Shown here one piece after another: positions 16,949 through 26,013 of a stretch of 64,000 nucleotides of DNA. Where the stretch lies: NCBI GenBank assembly GCA_963702955.1, contig OY969774.1, forward strand, positions 558,001 to 622,000, read 5' to 3'. Under the pieces are notes generated by a model. The model saw only the letters and a program-made list of their open reading frames with translations. It was not told the DNA's origin and ran no database searches. Each line of letters opens with the position of its first letter. Positions within the stretch are counted from its first letter, which is position 1. This DNA comes from VRUE01 sp963702955 (GTDB lineage Bacteria; Actinomycetota; Thermoleophilia; Solirubrobacterales; 70-9). Both the position numbers and the translations under genes were made by a program.

Positions 16949-18073
16949 ATGACGGAGGCAATCGTGTGCGGTGCCGGAACGGCTGGGCTCGCGTCGGCTG
17001 CCGCGCTTAGAGCAGCAGGCGTCAAGGTGGTTGTGCTGGAGCGGACCGACCGGGTTGGCGCCAGCTGGCGGACACGCTACGACGACCTACGGCTCAACAC
17101 GCCGGGCTGGATGTCAACGCAGCCCGGCTATCGCGCCAGCCGCCGCCGCTACGGCGAGTACCCGACCAGGGACGCGTGGATCCGCTACCTCGAGGACTAC
17201 GCGGCCCATCATCGCATCGACGTTCGTTTCGGCACGCAGGTGCGGCGACTGGAGCCCGCCGAGGAGGAGTGGCGGCTAGAGACCGACGGCGAGGGTCTGC
17301 GGGCGCGCTTCGTAGTTATCGCGACGGGCTTTGACCATGACCCCGAGCTGCCCGACTGGCCGGGTCGCGACAGCTTCAACGGCGGGCTCATCCATTCCAG
17401 TGCCTACCGAAACCCCGAGCCCTACCGCGGCCGCGACGTTCTCGTCGTCGGGCCGGGGACCACCGGCTCGGAGGTCGCGACGCTGCTCGCGCGGGGCGGC
17501 GCCGGGAGGGTGCGCGTGGCCTGCCGGACCCCGCCGAACCTGACGGTTCGCAAGATCATGGGCGCCTCGGTCAACATCCACGGCCTGGTGCTCGAGCGCC
17601 TGCCGCTGCGCGCCGCTGATCAGGTTGGCTGGCTGTCGGAGCGCAGGCTCTTCGGCAAGCTCGACCGCTACGGGCTTCCGCGCTCGCCGATCGGAATCGC
17701 GACGCAAAGCCGCCGGCAACAAGCGCCGGCCTACGACAGCGGGTTCGTCGGTCTTCTCAAGTCAGGCCGGATCGAGATCGTCGCCGCTGTCGAGGGCTTC
17801 GATGGCGAGGACGTGCTGCTCGCCGACGGCACACGGATTCAACCGCAAGCGGTCATAGCGGCAACGGGCTATGGACGTGGGTTGCGGCCGTTGATCGGTC
17901 ACCTCGGGGTGCTCGACGAGGATGGCAAGCCGCTCGTCGGCGGCGGTAGCGAGCACCCCTCTGCAAGGGGACTGTTCTTCAACGGCTACAGGTCAAATCT
18001 CAGCGGACAGTTGCGGCTGATGCGTCTGGACGCACGGGCTATCGCACGAGCAGTCAAGAAGCAGAGGCCATAG
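16949..18073 (+). CDS. Flavin-containing monooxygenase-like NAD(P)/FAD oxidoreductase
   Basis: 374 residues with two dinucleotide-binding motifs: GAGTAG near residue 8 (FAD) and GPGTTG near 168 (NADPH). Between them lies the FMO-typical stretch WRTRYDDLRLNTPG, and a late ATGYGRGL near 307 closes the FAD fold. Proteins of this kind act as N- or S-hydroxylases or Baeyer-Villiger-type oxygenases, often on small organic compounds. It starts 34 bp after the BBE-like gene on the same strand, so the two are likely co-transcribed. The substrate cannot be deduced. Confidence 0.85.
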   Translation: MTEAIVCGAGTAGLASAAALRAAGVKVVVLERTDRVGASWRTRYDDLRLNTPGWMSTQPGYRASRRRYGEYPTRDAWIRYLEDYAAHHRIDVRFGTQVRRLEPAEEEWRLETDGEGLRARFVVIATGFDHDPELPDWPGRDSFNGGLIHSSAYRNPEPYRGRDVLVVGPGTTGSEVATLLARGGAGRVRVACRTPPNLTVRKIMGASVNIHGLVLERLPLRAADQVGWLSERRLFGKLDRYGLPRSPIGIATQSRRQQAPAYDSGFVGLLKSGRIEIVAAVEGFDGEDVLLADGTRIQPQAVIAATGYGRGLRPLIGHLGVLDEDGKPLVGGGSEHPSARGLFFNGYRSNLSGQLRLMRLDARAIARAVKKQRP

Positions 18074-18277
18074 GCCGCCGCTGCCGGTAGTGCACTCCGT
18101 CAGGCACAGGGAAAATCAAACCGCCACCTCGAGTTTCGGGCACTCGAGCGCGCGAGTGCCCCGAATGGCTGCATATCGGCGCATATCCGCACGCATTTGT
18201 GAATCGCAGCCACCTGGGGCTCCGCTGCGAAATCCCTGCAACTGACCATATTCGCTGTTGGCCGGAGTCGGAGGCTG

Positions 18278-18325
18278 GTCTAATTGCCATGCAGAAGGTC
18301 GAGGGTTCGAAACCCTTCACCCGCT
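18278..18325 (+). pseudogene. 3' fragment of tRNA-Gly(GCC), possible attachment site
   Basis: The sequence reads as the 3' part of a glycine tRNA: anticodon loop TTGCCAT, variable region AGGTC, T-arm GAGGG-TTCGAAA-CCCTT and acceptor strand CACCCGCT. The expected 5' acceptor strand (GCGGGTG) and a D-arm are missing upstream, and the 5' side of the anticodon stem pairs only partly. A conserved 3' half is what integrases leave at attR/attL sites. It lies in the 374-bp gap 18074-18447, in which nothing else is recognised. Confidence 0.6.
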
Positions 18326-18447
18326 TCGCGTCGAATGCCCGCACATCGCCGTCCGCCGTCCGCCGTTCCATTGCTAGATTCAGTCGTGCCCAGGGCGCAT
18401 GGGCTGGCTGTGCCCACACCGCCAACCTCGTCCGCGAAGGAGCAGCG

Positions 18448-18894
18448 ATGGCCCATCGACTATTGCGCGCCGGCGATGCCTTTTGGCGCAAGTCGAACCA
18501 GATGCGGGTGCTGAACACCGACCTCGCCGGGCAGTTGGAGGCGAGCGCCCTCGGCGCCCGGCTCTGGCGACTCCGGCCGGGGCAGGCGTCCACCAAGCAC
18601 CGCCACCAGATGCAGGAGGAGCTCTACGTGCTGCTCGAGGGGCGGGGGAGGGTCCGGGTCAACGGCGAGTTGCTTGAGCTCGACCCCCTGGACGCGCTGC
18701 TGGTTGAGCCCGACTCGGTGCGGCAGCTTTTCAACGACACCGAGGAAGACGCCCTCTGGCTCGTCGTCGGTGCGCCGCGCGAAGCGGTCAGCAGCACCCT
18801 CGAGATGGACGAGGAGACGCTGCGCTTGCTCTACCCCGAGGGGCCGCGCGCACTGCCGCCGGAGCTCGGTGGCGGCGAGGGCTATCGGCCCTGA
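18448..18894 (+). CDS. Cupin domain protein
   Basis: 148 residues forming one cupin barrel. Motif 1 appears as TKHRHQMQEELYVLLEGRG (His, His, Glu metal ligands present) and motif 2 as VEPDSVRQLFND. A metal-binding small-molecule or sensor role is likely, but the substrate is unknown. The start is fixed by AAGGAG 5 nt before ATG 18448; the frame is open upstream through the tRNA-Gly fragment but has no similarity there. It stands alone between the tRNA fragment and a collagen-like gene on the opposite strand. Confidence 0.8.
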   Translation: MAHRLLRAGDAFWRKSNQMRVLNTDLAGQLEASALGARLWRLRPGQASTKHRHQMQEELYVLLEGRGRVRVNGELLELDPLDALLVEPDSVRQLFNDTEEDALWLVVGAPREAVSSTLEMDEETLRLLYPEGPRALPPELGGGEGYRP

Positions 18895-19052
18895 CGTCAA
18901 CGGGCTTCGTAGCGAACGCGCCCAGATTCATCTTGCTCGACGACGACAAATCGCGTGCTGACCGACCCGACAACAGCCCTGCAGGAGAACTTCAGCCCCT
19001 CCCTCTGAGGGCGAGGGCCATGCCAGGGTCCAGAGATGCCCGAACGGTGGCA

Positions 19053-20173
19053 TCAGGCGAGCTTCTCGATGACCACGGAAGCATTCGAGCTCGGCTGCGT
19101 CCCTCCGATTGGCGTTGCGAGGCCGACCGCCGCGCTTGAAGTGTGGTTCCTAACCGTGAGAACAGCGCCCGCGGGAGCGATGAAGATCGCCTGTCCCGTG
19201 TTCTGCTGGGTACCGGCTCCTGAGCCGTAGACGGCTCCCGGGACCAGGGTTCCGTCGACGAACAGCGCCATCTGGCTGGGCTCGGTGCTCGATACCGAGA
19301 AGGTGGCCTCGTAGGTACCGGCGGTCGCCAACGTGACCCCGGCAGCACCGAGCGCGTGGGTGATGCCAGGCGTCAGGACGCCATTGGAATCGAAGGTGAC
19401 GTCGGCCTCGAGTGGAACCGTCTCGCCCCCCAAATTGTAGATGTAGGCATATTGGGTGAGCCCGCTCGAGCCGGCGGGGCCGGTTGCCCCGGTGGCGCCT
19501 GGCGCGCCGGCCGGCCCTCGAGGGCCTTCGGCGCCAGGGCCCCCTGCTGGCCGGCTTCGCCGGGTGGTCCCGGAGGCCCGGCGGGGCCTTGCGGGCCGGT
19601 GGCTCCGATTTCTCCCGACGGACCTACTTCGCCCCGGGCACCCGGAGCCCCGTTCGCGCCGACTTCCCCTTGGGGGCCGGCCGCTCCTGCTTCCCCCGGG
19701 GCGCCGACTTCGCCCTGAACTCCTTGCAGCCCCTGAGGGCCCGCGGGGCCAGTGGCCCCGATTTCACCCTGTGGACCCGTGGCTCCCGCTTCCCCGACTT
19801 CTCCGCCGGCGCCCGGCGCACCAGCGCTGCCGGCGGTTCCCGTTTCGCCCCGGACGCCCTGCAGGCCTTCGGCGCCAGTCGTGCCCGGCGACCCGGGGGC
19901 GCCCGCGGCTCCCGCCGCCCCGGGTTTACCCGGGGAGCCGGTCTCGCCGGTAGTTCCCTGTTGCCCCTGTGGGCCTCGATGCCTGTGACATACCGACGGC
20001 GGCCGGTGGCCGCAGCGGGAAGAAGTTCCAACCCTGCCGGTGAACCCCGCTGAGCCGCAGGGGGGGAGGGGGTGCAGAGGGCACGCTCCCGCCGCAGCGA
20101 TCGCGGCCGGATACAAAACGACAATCGCGCCTATTGCAAAGAGCAGGATGCTCCGGCATCGCCGACTGCGCAT
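19053..20173 (-). pseudogene. Secreted collagen-like protein, frameshifted
   Basis: From ATG 20173 the frame encodes a signal peptide (MRSRRCRSILLFAIGAIVVL), a Cys-containing linker and about 50 Gly-X-Y collagen-type triplets. At about 19543 the triplet register is lost in a run of G and C. Reading one nucleotide back restores Gly-X-Y (G-A-P-G-A-E-G-P-R-G) and then continues into a C-terminal beta-rich globular domain (LTPGITHALGAAG onward) to the stop at 19053. The complete protein would be about 370 residues, like bacterial collagen-like surface proteins with a C1q/BclA-type tip. It is a frameshift mutation, a phase-variable tract or a sequencing error. Confidence 0.75.
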
Positions 20174-20433
20174 GTCTCTAACCAGCTTTCTTGACCTCGG
20201 TGCCGGGAGTGTCCCGGGCCTCGAATCCATCTGGTGGATGAGGAGGTGACGGTCAAGTGCCGGCCTGGTCAGCCTCGAGAGCTGGAATCAGCGGGAAGGC
20301 GACCGTCTTTCAAGTATCGGCAGCAGGCGTACATAACTTGATCGCCCCACCGCACGATGGTCAGTGGAACCCCGGCGCCGATGCGTAGCCTCAGCGTTCG
20401 TTTTGTCTCGACAGGCTCGGGTAGTAGATGGGA

Positions 20434-20540
20434 CGCCACCAGCCCGGATCCCGGCGGCTTTTCACCGGCGCCCCGGCCGGTTCCCGCTTGGGTGAGAAGA
20501 CCAACCGCCGCACGGCGGAGAGGCGTCCGGGCTGGTGGCG
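20434..20540. repeat. Nested palindromic element upstream of the PfpI gene
   Basis: Perfect 15-bp inverted arms (20434-20448 and 20526-20540, CGCCACCAGCCCGGA and its complement) enclose a core with a second imperfect stem (CTTTTCACC with GGTGAGAAG). The right arm ends 33 nt before the next start codon. It is the only structure seen in the 400-bp gap 20174-20573. Confidence 0.6.
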
Positions 20541-20573
20541 ACCTCAATCCAGATCGAACCAAGGAGCCTCCGA

Positions 20574-21158
20574 ATGGCAGACCAGCTGCAGGGCAAGAGA
20601 ATCGCGATCCTCGTCGCCAACGAGGGGGTAGAGCAGGTCGAGTTGACGAGCCCGCTCGCCGCGGTGCGAGAGGCCGGCGCCGAGGTCGAGCTGCTCGCCC
20701 CCGAGGGCGACGAGATCCAGGCTTTCAACCATCTCGACAAGGGCGACACCTTCGTGCCCGACAGGGCTGTGGGCGAGGCGGACCCAGACGACTACGACGG
20801 CCTGGTGCTGCCGGGCGGCGTCGCGAACCCCGACCAACTGCGCACCGACACCGACGCGGTCCAGTTCGTCCGCGCCTTCTTCGAGGCCGGCAAGCCGGTC
20901 GGGGCGATCTGCCACGGCCCGTGGACCCTGATCAATGCGGGCGTCGTCGATGGCCGCACGCTCACCTCGTGGCCGAGCCTGCAGGCCGACCTCCGCAACG
21001 CCGGAGCGGAGTGGGTCGACGAGGAGGTCCACGTCGACCAGGGGCTGGTGAGCAGCCGCAAACCGGACGACCTCGACGCCTTCAACGCGAAGATCGTCGA
21101 GGAGTTCGCCGAGGGCGTGCACGAGGGACAGCGAGAGAAGACGTCGATCGGCGCTTAG
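20574..21158 (+). CDS. DJ-1/PfpI family protein (general stress protein 18-like)
   Basis: 194 residues of the type 1 glutamine-amidotransferase-like fold. The nucleophile elbow AICHGPW (Cys near residue 110) and LPGGVANPDQ near 77 are as in PfpI/YhbO/GSP18 proteins, which act as cysteine-dependent hydrolases or deglycase-like stress proteins. The start at 20574 is set by AAGGAG 7 nt upstream. It converges with the YihY-like gene, with only 4 bp between the two stop codons. The palindromic element just upstream may affect expression. Confidence 0.9.
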   Translation: MADQLQGKRIAILVANEGVEQVELTSPLAAVREAGAEVELLAPEGDEIQAFNHLDKGDTFVPDRAVGEADPDDYDGLVLPGGVANPDQLRTDTDAVQFVRAFFEAGKPVGAICHGPWTLINAGVVDGRTLTSWPSLQADLRNAGAEWVDEEVHVDQGLVSSRKPDDLDAFNAKIVEEFAEGVHEGQREKTSIGA

Positions 21159-21162
21159 GCGG

Positions 21163-22059
21163 TCACTCGGGGTCGGCCCGGGGCTCGAGCTGGATCTCCC
21201 GCTCGGCTCCCGGTCGGCCCTCCTCGATCTCGGCGCCACGCTCCAGCTCCGCGTTGAGCTCGTGGCCGAAGAGGATCGCCAGGTTGCCGATCCAGAGCCA
21301 GACGAGCAGCGCGATCAGCCCGGCGAGCGTGCCGTAGGTCTTGTCGTAGGAGCCGAAGTTGGCGACGTAGAGGGCGAAGCCCGCCGAGGCGGTCGCCCAG
21401 GCGACGATCGCGACCAGGCTGCCGGGAGTGACCCACCTGAAGCCGCGGATCTTGGCGTTCGGCGAGGCGTAGTAGAGGACGCCCACCATCAGCATGAAGA
21501 TGGTGGCCATGGCCGGCCACTTGGCGATGTTCCAGACCGTCACCGCGGTCGAGCCGACCCCGAGCGGCCCGGCCACCGCGCCGACCACCGGCCCGGTCAG
21601 GACGAGCCCGACGACGAGCATCGCCCCGAGCAGGACCATCGTCAGGGTGACCGCGATCTGCAGCGGTCGCAGCCTCCAGAACGGACGTCCCTCGTCGGTC
21701 TCGTAAATCACGTTGGAGGCGCGGATGAAGGCGCCTACGTAGCCCGACGCCGACCACAGGGCCACCGCCAGGCCGAGGACGAAGGCGACCCCGGCGGTTC
21801 CCTGGTGGGAGGCGATCGATTCGATCGGTCCGGCAAAGGTCCGTGCCGCCGACCGCGGTCCGATCGCCGTGACGATTTCGGCGATAGTCCGCGTCGCGCC
21901 CCTGGGGTCTCCCACCAAGCCGACGATCGAGACGAGCGCGATCAGGCCGGGGAAGAGCGAGAGCAGGCCGTAGTAGGTGAGTGCCGCCGCCCAGTCGGCG
22001 AGGTTGTCGTCCTTGAACTCGGCGACCGTCCTCTTCAGCGCCGGCCAGCTCCTGCCCAT
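21163..22059 (-). CDS. YihY/BrkB family inner-membrane protein
   Basis: 298 residues with six predicted membrane segments. The N-terminal family signature DNLADWAAALTYYGLLSLFP is followed by the GTAGVAFVLGLAVALWSASG and LLVWLWIGNLAILFGHELNA regions typical of YihY (once misnamed RNase BN). The function of the family is not settled; roles in envelope integrity or transport have been suggested. The short acidic C-terminal tail (about 30 residues) is cytoplasmic. A TAGATC box 6 nt before the ATG suggests a leaderless message. Confidence 0.9.
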   Translation of the reverse strand: MGRSWPALKRTVAEFKDDNLADWAAALTYYGLLSLFPGLIALVSIVGLVGDPRGATRTIAEIVTAIGPRSAARTFAGPIESIASHQGTAGVAFVLGLAVALWSASGYVGAFIRASNVIYETDEGRPFWRLRPLQIAVTLTMVLLGAMLVVGLVLTGPVVGAVAGPLGVGSTAVTVWNIAKWPAMATIFMLMVGVLYYASPNAKIRGFRWVTPGSLVAIVAWATASAGFALYVANFGSYDKTYGTLAGLIALLVWLWIGNLAILFGHELNAELERGAEIEEGRPGAEREIQLEPRADPE

Positions 22060-22162
22060 GGCGGTGATCTACCCTCGCCTCAGATGCCCGAAACGGCCCA
22101 ATTCGGTGCTTAGCTCGGCCTTCGGGGGGTAACGAGACGGCAAGACGACGAAAGGAGCGGCA

Positions 22163-22360
22163 ATGCCCCCTCGCGGAGTGAAGAAAGGCACCAAACGGGC
22201 ACGCCAGTACGAGCACATCAAGCAGAGCGAGAAGAAAGCCGGGCGCTCGGAGGGGCGGGCGGAGGAGATCGCGGCTCGCGCCGTCAACAAGGAAAAAGCG
22301 CGTTCGGGTGAATCGAGGGGCTCATCCCACAGCTCGGCATCGAAGGCCGCCGGGGGCTGA
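22163..22360 (+). CDS. Small highly charged basic protein
   Basis: 65 residues, Lys/Arg/Glu rich (KKGTKRARQYEHIKQSEKKA), ending in a Ser/Ala/Gly tail. It resembles small soil-bacterial proteins sometimes labelled plasmid-stabilisation-like (KxxRQxEHI...A..A..VNK), whose function is unknown. AAAGGAG precedes ATG 22163 at good spacing. Proteins of this kind may bind nucleic acid, but nothing here proves it. Confidence 0.65.
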   Translation: MPPRGVKKGTKRARQYEHIKQSEKKAGRSEGRAEEIAARAVNKEKARSGESRGSSHSSASKAAGG

Positions 22361-22467
22361 GCAAGGCGCAGTTGCAGCGCACCGTTGCCGGCGCGGAAAG
22401 CTGAGGCTGGGAATGGGTAGAAACGGTGGCCGCTTCGTCCCTGCTGCGAACGGCTATCTTGCGGCCG

Positions 22468-24129
22468 GTGATAGAGCGGAGTTGGAGGGTGTTGAGGACG
22501 AGCGTCAGCGCCCTGGTGCTCGATTTCGCCAACCGCGACATGGGTCTGCTCGGCATTGCGACCTTCGGCAGCGCCTTTGCCATGTGGTGCTTCACGATCG
22601 CCCTCGGCGTCTACGGCTTCGAGGCGCATGGGGCGGTCGGCGTCGGCCTCGTCGCCCTGGTCCGGTTCCTCCCGGGGGCACTCGCCGCGCCGTTGGTCGG
22701 ACTGTCGATCGACCGCTTTCCGCGCCGATCCGTGTTGCTCGCCGCCAGCGCCGCCAGCGCGATCGTCCTCGGCGGGGCCACCGTCGCCGCCGCGCTCGGT
22801 GCGCCGACGCCGGTCGTCTTCGCCTTCCCGGCGCTCTTCGCGGTCGCCTTCTGCGGCTACGGGCCGGCGCACGCCGCGCTGACGCCGACCCTGGTGCAGA
22901 CGCCCCAGCAGCTCTCCGCCAGCAACGTCACCCATAGCGCGATGGAAAACGCCGGCGCCCTGTTCGCGGCGCTGGCCGCCGGCGTCCTGCTCGGTCCGAC
23001 CTCGCCGGGCTTCGTCTTCGGCGTCGCCGCGGTCGCGATGGCCGTTGTCGTCGTCCTCGTCCTCGCGGTTCGGAAGGACAGCCGCCCCGAGTACGTGGCC
23101 GAGGAGGACGAGGTGGCCGGCGCCTTCCGCGAGGTGACGCGGGGCCTGCGGGCGCTGGCCTACCATCCCCCTCTGCGCCTCGCCTCGCTGACGATGGTGC
23201 TGCTGTTCCTGTTCGAGGGGTTCGCCGACGTGCTCGTCGTCGTGATGGCGCTCGAGTTGCTCGACCTCGGCCAGGGGAGCGTCGGCTTTCTCAACGCGAC
23301 CTGGGGCGTCGGCGCCGTGATCGGGGCGATGGCCCTGGCGATGCTGCTCGACCGTGGCCGGCTGGTGGTCGCGGTCGCCGGCGGCAGCCTTCTCATAGGC
23401 GCCGCGACGATGCTGCCGGGGATCGTCCCCGAGGCCCCGCCGGCGTATCTCGGATGGCTGCTGATCGGCTTCGGCTTCGTCTTCGTCGAGGTCGCTGCCA
23501 AAACCCTGATGCAGCGGCTGGGGTCGGATGAGACGCTTGGCCGGGTGATCGGCTCGCTCGAGTCGCTGCGGCAGGCGGCGATGGCGCTCGGCTCGATCGG
23601 CGCCGTGGTCCTGGTCGAGCTGCTGGGGGTCCGCGGCGCGCTGATCGCGCTCGGCACGCTGATGCCACTCTTCGTCGTGCTCTGCTGGACGCGGCTCCGC
23701 GCCTACGAGGTCGGGGCCCCCGCGGCGGAGGGGCCCTTCCGGCTGCTGCGCCGCAACTCGATCTTCGCGCCGCTGCCGCTGGCCACCCTGGAGCGGCTCA
23801 GCCACGACCTGGTCCCGGTCAACGTCCCGGCCGGCGAGGACGTGATCGTCCAGGGCGAGATCGGCGACCGCTTCTTCCTCGTCGACGAGGGCGAGGTCGA
23901 GGTCTTCGAAAACGGCGTCTTCAGGCGCAACGAGGGGCCGGGGGAATCGTTCGGCGAGATCGCCCTGCTGCACGACGTCCCCCGCACCGCGACGGTGCGC
24001 ACGACGGTCGACACCCGCCTCCTCGCCCTCGACCGCGATCAGTTCCTGCTGGCGGTGACGGGGCACCGCCGCAGCCACCAGCTCGCACGGGCGGTTTCCG
24101 ACGATCGCTGGGCGCCGGAGCCGGCGTGA
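22468..24129 (+). CDS. MFS transporter fused to a C-terminal cyclic-nucleotide-binding domain
   Basis: 553 residues. Residues 1-410 form a 12-segment major facilitator transporter of the DHA-like exporter type (loop DRFPRRSVLLAA between segments 2 and 3). Residues about 430-545 form a cNMP-binding beta-roll with the phosphate-binding cassette FGEIALLHDVPRTATV, including the conserved Glu and Arg. Transport gated or modulated by cAMP or cGMP is therefore likely; the substrate is unknown. Several cyclase-domain genes lie nearby, including a probably active adenylate cyclase at 26.0 kb. GTG 22468 is chosen because TATCTT ends 7 nt upstream; the frame is open to 22426. Confidence 0.88.
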   Translation: MIERSWRVLRTSVSALVLDFANRDMGLLGIATFGSAFAMWCFTIALGVYGFEAHGAVGVGLVALVRFLPGALAAPLVGLSIDRFPRRSVLLAASAASAIVLGGATVAAALGAPTPVVFAFPALFAVAFCGYGPAHAALTPTLVQTPQQLSASNVTHSAMENAGALFAALAAGVLLGPTSPGFVFGVAAVAMAVVVVLVLAVRKDSRPEYVAEEDEVAGAFREVTRGLRALAYHPPLRLASLTMVLLFLFEGFADVLVVVMALELLDLGQGSVGFLNATWGVGAVIGAMALAMLLDRGRLVVAVAGGSLLIGAATMLPGIVPEAPPAYLGWLLIGFGFVFVEVAAKTLMQRLGSDETLGRVIGSLESLRQAAMALGSIGAVVLVELLGVRGALIALGTLMPLFVVLCWTRLRAYEVGAPAAEGPFRLLRRNSIFAPLPLATLERLSHDLVPVNVPAGEDVIVQGEIGDRFFLVDEGEVEVFENGVFRRNEGPGESFGEIALLHDVPRTATVRTTVDTRLLALDRDQFLLAVTGHRRSHQLARAVSDDRWAPEPA

Positions 24130-24136
24130 ACTGACC

Positions 24137-24166
24137 TTGCAGCGCCGGGCGCTCAGCGGTTAAGGT
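24137..24166 (+). promoter_or_regulatory. Promoter of the secreted beta-helix/adenylate cyclase operon
   Basis: TTGCAG (24137-24142), an 18-nt spacer and TAAGGT (24161-24166). A transcript starting 6-8 nt later would begin near 24172, at the beginning of the signal-peptide coding region. Confidence 0.5.
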
Positions 24167-24171
24167 TTCCG

Positions 24172-26013
24172 ATCTTTTCCCGACGTCTCCGTTCGATTCT
24201 GCCCGTACTCGTCCTCACGGCGCTGCTCGCGGTGCCGGCGGTGGCTTCGGCGGAGGCAACCTATGTCGTCAACTCGCATGCGGAAGGCATCACCGAGACG
24301 GAATGCGAGCCAGAAACCGAATGCACCCTCACCGAAGCGCTGAACATGGCGAACGGGGACAGCGAACCGAGCACGATCGAATTCTCGATCGAAGGGGCGA
24401 TCGAACTCGGATCCATGCCGCAGACGATCGTCGAACCGGTGACGATCGACGCGACGACGCTACCCGACTACGAAGGCTCGCCGCTGGTCGAAATCGACGG
24501 CAGCGAAACGGAGAACGAGGGGCCCACCGAGGGCCTCGTCACCTTCGGCGAGGGGCAGCTGACGCTCGAAGGCATCGCGATCAACGGCTTCGAGAACAAC
24601 ATCGTGATCGACGGCGACAGCGGGCCCAGCCAGATCTGCGGCAGCTACATCGGCACCGACCTCAGCGGCACCGAAGCGAGGCCGTCGAACTCCGAAGCCT
24701 ACGCCGACGGGGTCGGTGTCTTGATTACGCCCGATGCCAGTCCGGGCAACCTGATCGGCGGTCCCGGTTGCCCCGGCAGCGTGATCTCCGGCAACGGTGA
24801 AGCCGGGATCGTCGACCGGGGAGAAGGCACCGAGATCGAAGGCAACGACGTTGGCACCGACCCCTCCGGCTTGCAGGCGGTCCCGAACGGAAGCGACGCC
24901 GAATTCGGCGCCGGCGTCGTCCTCGGCAAAACCGCGGTCGGCGGCGGCGCCGGTGTCGATCGCAACACGATCGCCCACAACGCAGGTCCGGGGGTCCTGG
25001 TCGAAGAAGGCGCTACGGGTATCAGGATCCTCTTCAACTCGATCTTCGCCAATGGGGGCAAGGGGATCGAATTTCCCTCGGCTCCGCAGGCGGCGCCGGA
25101 GCTCGGAGCCGCGACGACGACCAGCGGCGGCACCAAGGTCACCGGGACCCTGCACGGCGAACCGAACGAACCGTATTACGTCAACTTCTTCGCCAATCCG
25201 GAATGCGACTCGTCCGGCTTCGGCGAGGGCAAGAGGTACATCGGCAGCAGCAAAGAAGGCGAGATCGAAACCGACGCCGCCGGTCAGGCCCACTTCGAAG
25301 TCACCGGGCTGGAACCGCTGCCCACCGGGGAAGACGTCGTCACCGCGAGCGACGAAACCCCGGCCGGAAGCTCGGAGTTCTCCAACTGCGTGACCGCGCA
25401 GAGGCCGGCTCCCGCGCCGGTCCAGTCTGCCGCCGCGATCGTCCCACCCCCGCCGCCGGGCCCGACCCCCGTCAACGGCGAGAGCGTCGTCGTCGCTCCG
25501 AAAGCGGGCACGGTCTACGTCAAACGCCCCGGACAGAAGAAGCGGAAGCTGCTGAGGGAAGGCCAGGCGATCCCGGTCGGCTCGATCGTCGACGCCACCC
25601 ACGGCAAAGTGACCTTGACCTCGATCGACGCCTCCGGCAAGGAGCAGACCGCGGTCTTCTACGGCGGCGTCTTCCTCGTCCTCCAGCACGACGGCAGCGG
25701 CCTGGTGATCCTGCGCCTGCGGGGCGGCAACTTCAAGTCCTGCAAGCCCTCCCGCGGCAAAGCTGCCTCCTCCTCGACTCGCAGACGCAAGCGCGGGAGC
25801 GAGAGTCGCCGCCTCTGGGGTAGCGGCAAGGGCAACTTCCGCACCGAAGGCAACTACGGATCGGCCAGCGTGCGGGGGACGATCTGGTTCACCGAGGACC
25901 GCTGCGACGGCACCTTCTTCAAGGTGAGGCGGGGGGTCGTCACCGTTCGTGACTTCTCCAGCGGCCGCACGATCTCGCTACCGGCGGGCAAGAGCTACCT
26001 GGCCAGGCCGTGA
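24172..26013 (+). CDS. Secreted parallel beta-helix protein with FecR-like C-terminal region
   Basis: A signal peptide is encoded from about 24172 (RRLRSILPVLVLTALLAVPA, then VASAEA). No ATG, GTG or TTG occurs in frame before 24232, which lies inside the hydrophobic stretch, so the start may be a rare codon such as ATC at 24172, near the predicted transcription start. The mature part has a CSLP-like entry (CTLTEALNMAN), right-handed beta-helix repeats to about residue 300, a Pro-rich linker, then a FecR-like region and a terminal module RRLWGSGKGNF...GSASVRGTIW...LPAGKSYLA shared with the protein at 28.3 kb. It is probably cell-surface exposed; the ligand is unknown. It overlaps the adenylate cyclase gene by 4 nt. 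Confidence 0.8.
   Translation: MFSRRLRSILPVLVLTALLAVPAVASAEATYVVNSHAEGITETECEPETECTLTEALNMANGDSEPSTIEFSIEGAIELGSMPQTIVEPVTIDATTLPDYEGSPLVEIDGSETENEGPTEGLVTFGEGQLTLEGIAINGFENNIVIDGDSGPSQICGSYIGTDLSGTEARPSNSEAYADGVGVLITPDASPGNLIGGPGCPGSVISGNGEAGIVDRGEGTEIEGNDVGTDPSGLQAVPNGSDAEFGAGVVLGKTAVGGGAGVDRNTIAHNAGPGVLVEEGATGIRILFNSIFANGGKGIEFPSAPQAAPELGAATTTSGGTKVTGTLHGEPNEPYYVNFFANPECDSSGFGEGKRYIGSSKEGEIETDAAGQAHFEVTGLEPLPTGEDVVTASDETPAGSSEFSNCVTAQRPAPAPVQSAAAIVPPPPPGPTPVNGESVVVAPKAGTVYVKRPGQKKRKLLREGQAIPVGSIVDATHGKVTLTSIDASGKEQTAVFYGGVFLVLQHDGSGLVILRLRGGNFKSCKPSRGKAASSSTRRRKRGSESRRLWGSGKGNFRTEGNYGSASVRGTIWFTEDRCDGTFFKVRRGVVTVRDFSSGRTISLPAGKSYLARP

Noticed and set aside
22069..24078. 669-codon open frame on the minus strand opposite the MFS/cNMP gene
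   Set aside because: Translation is Arg/Asp/Gly/His-rich without domains, typical of a high-GC shadow frame; the plus strand has clear MFS and cNMP-binding motifs.
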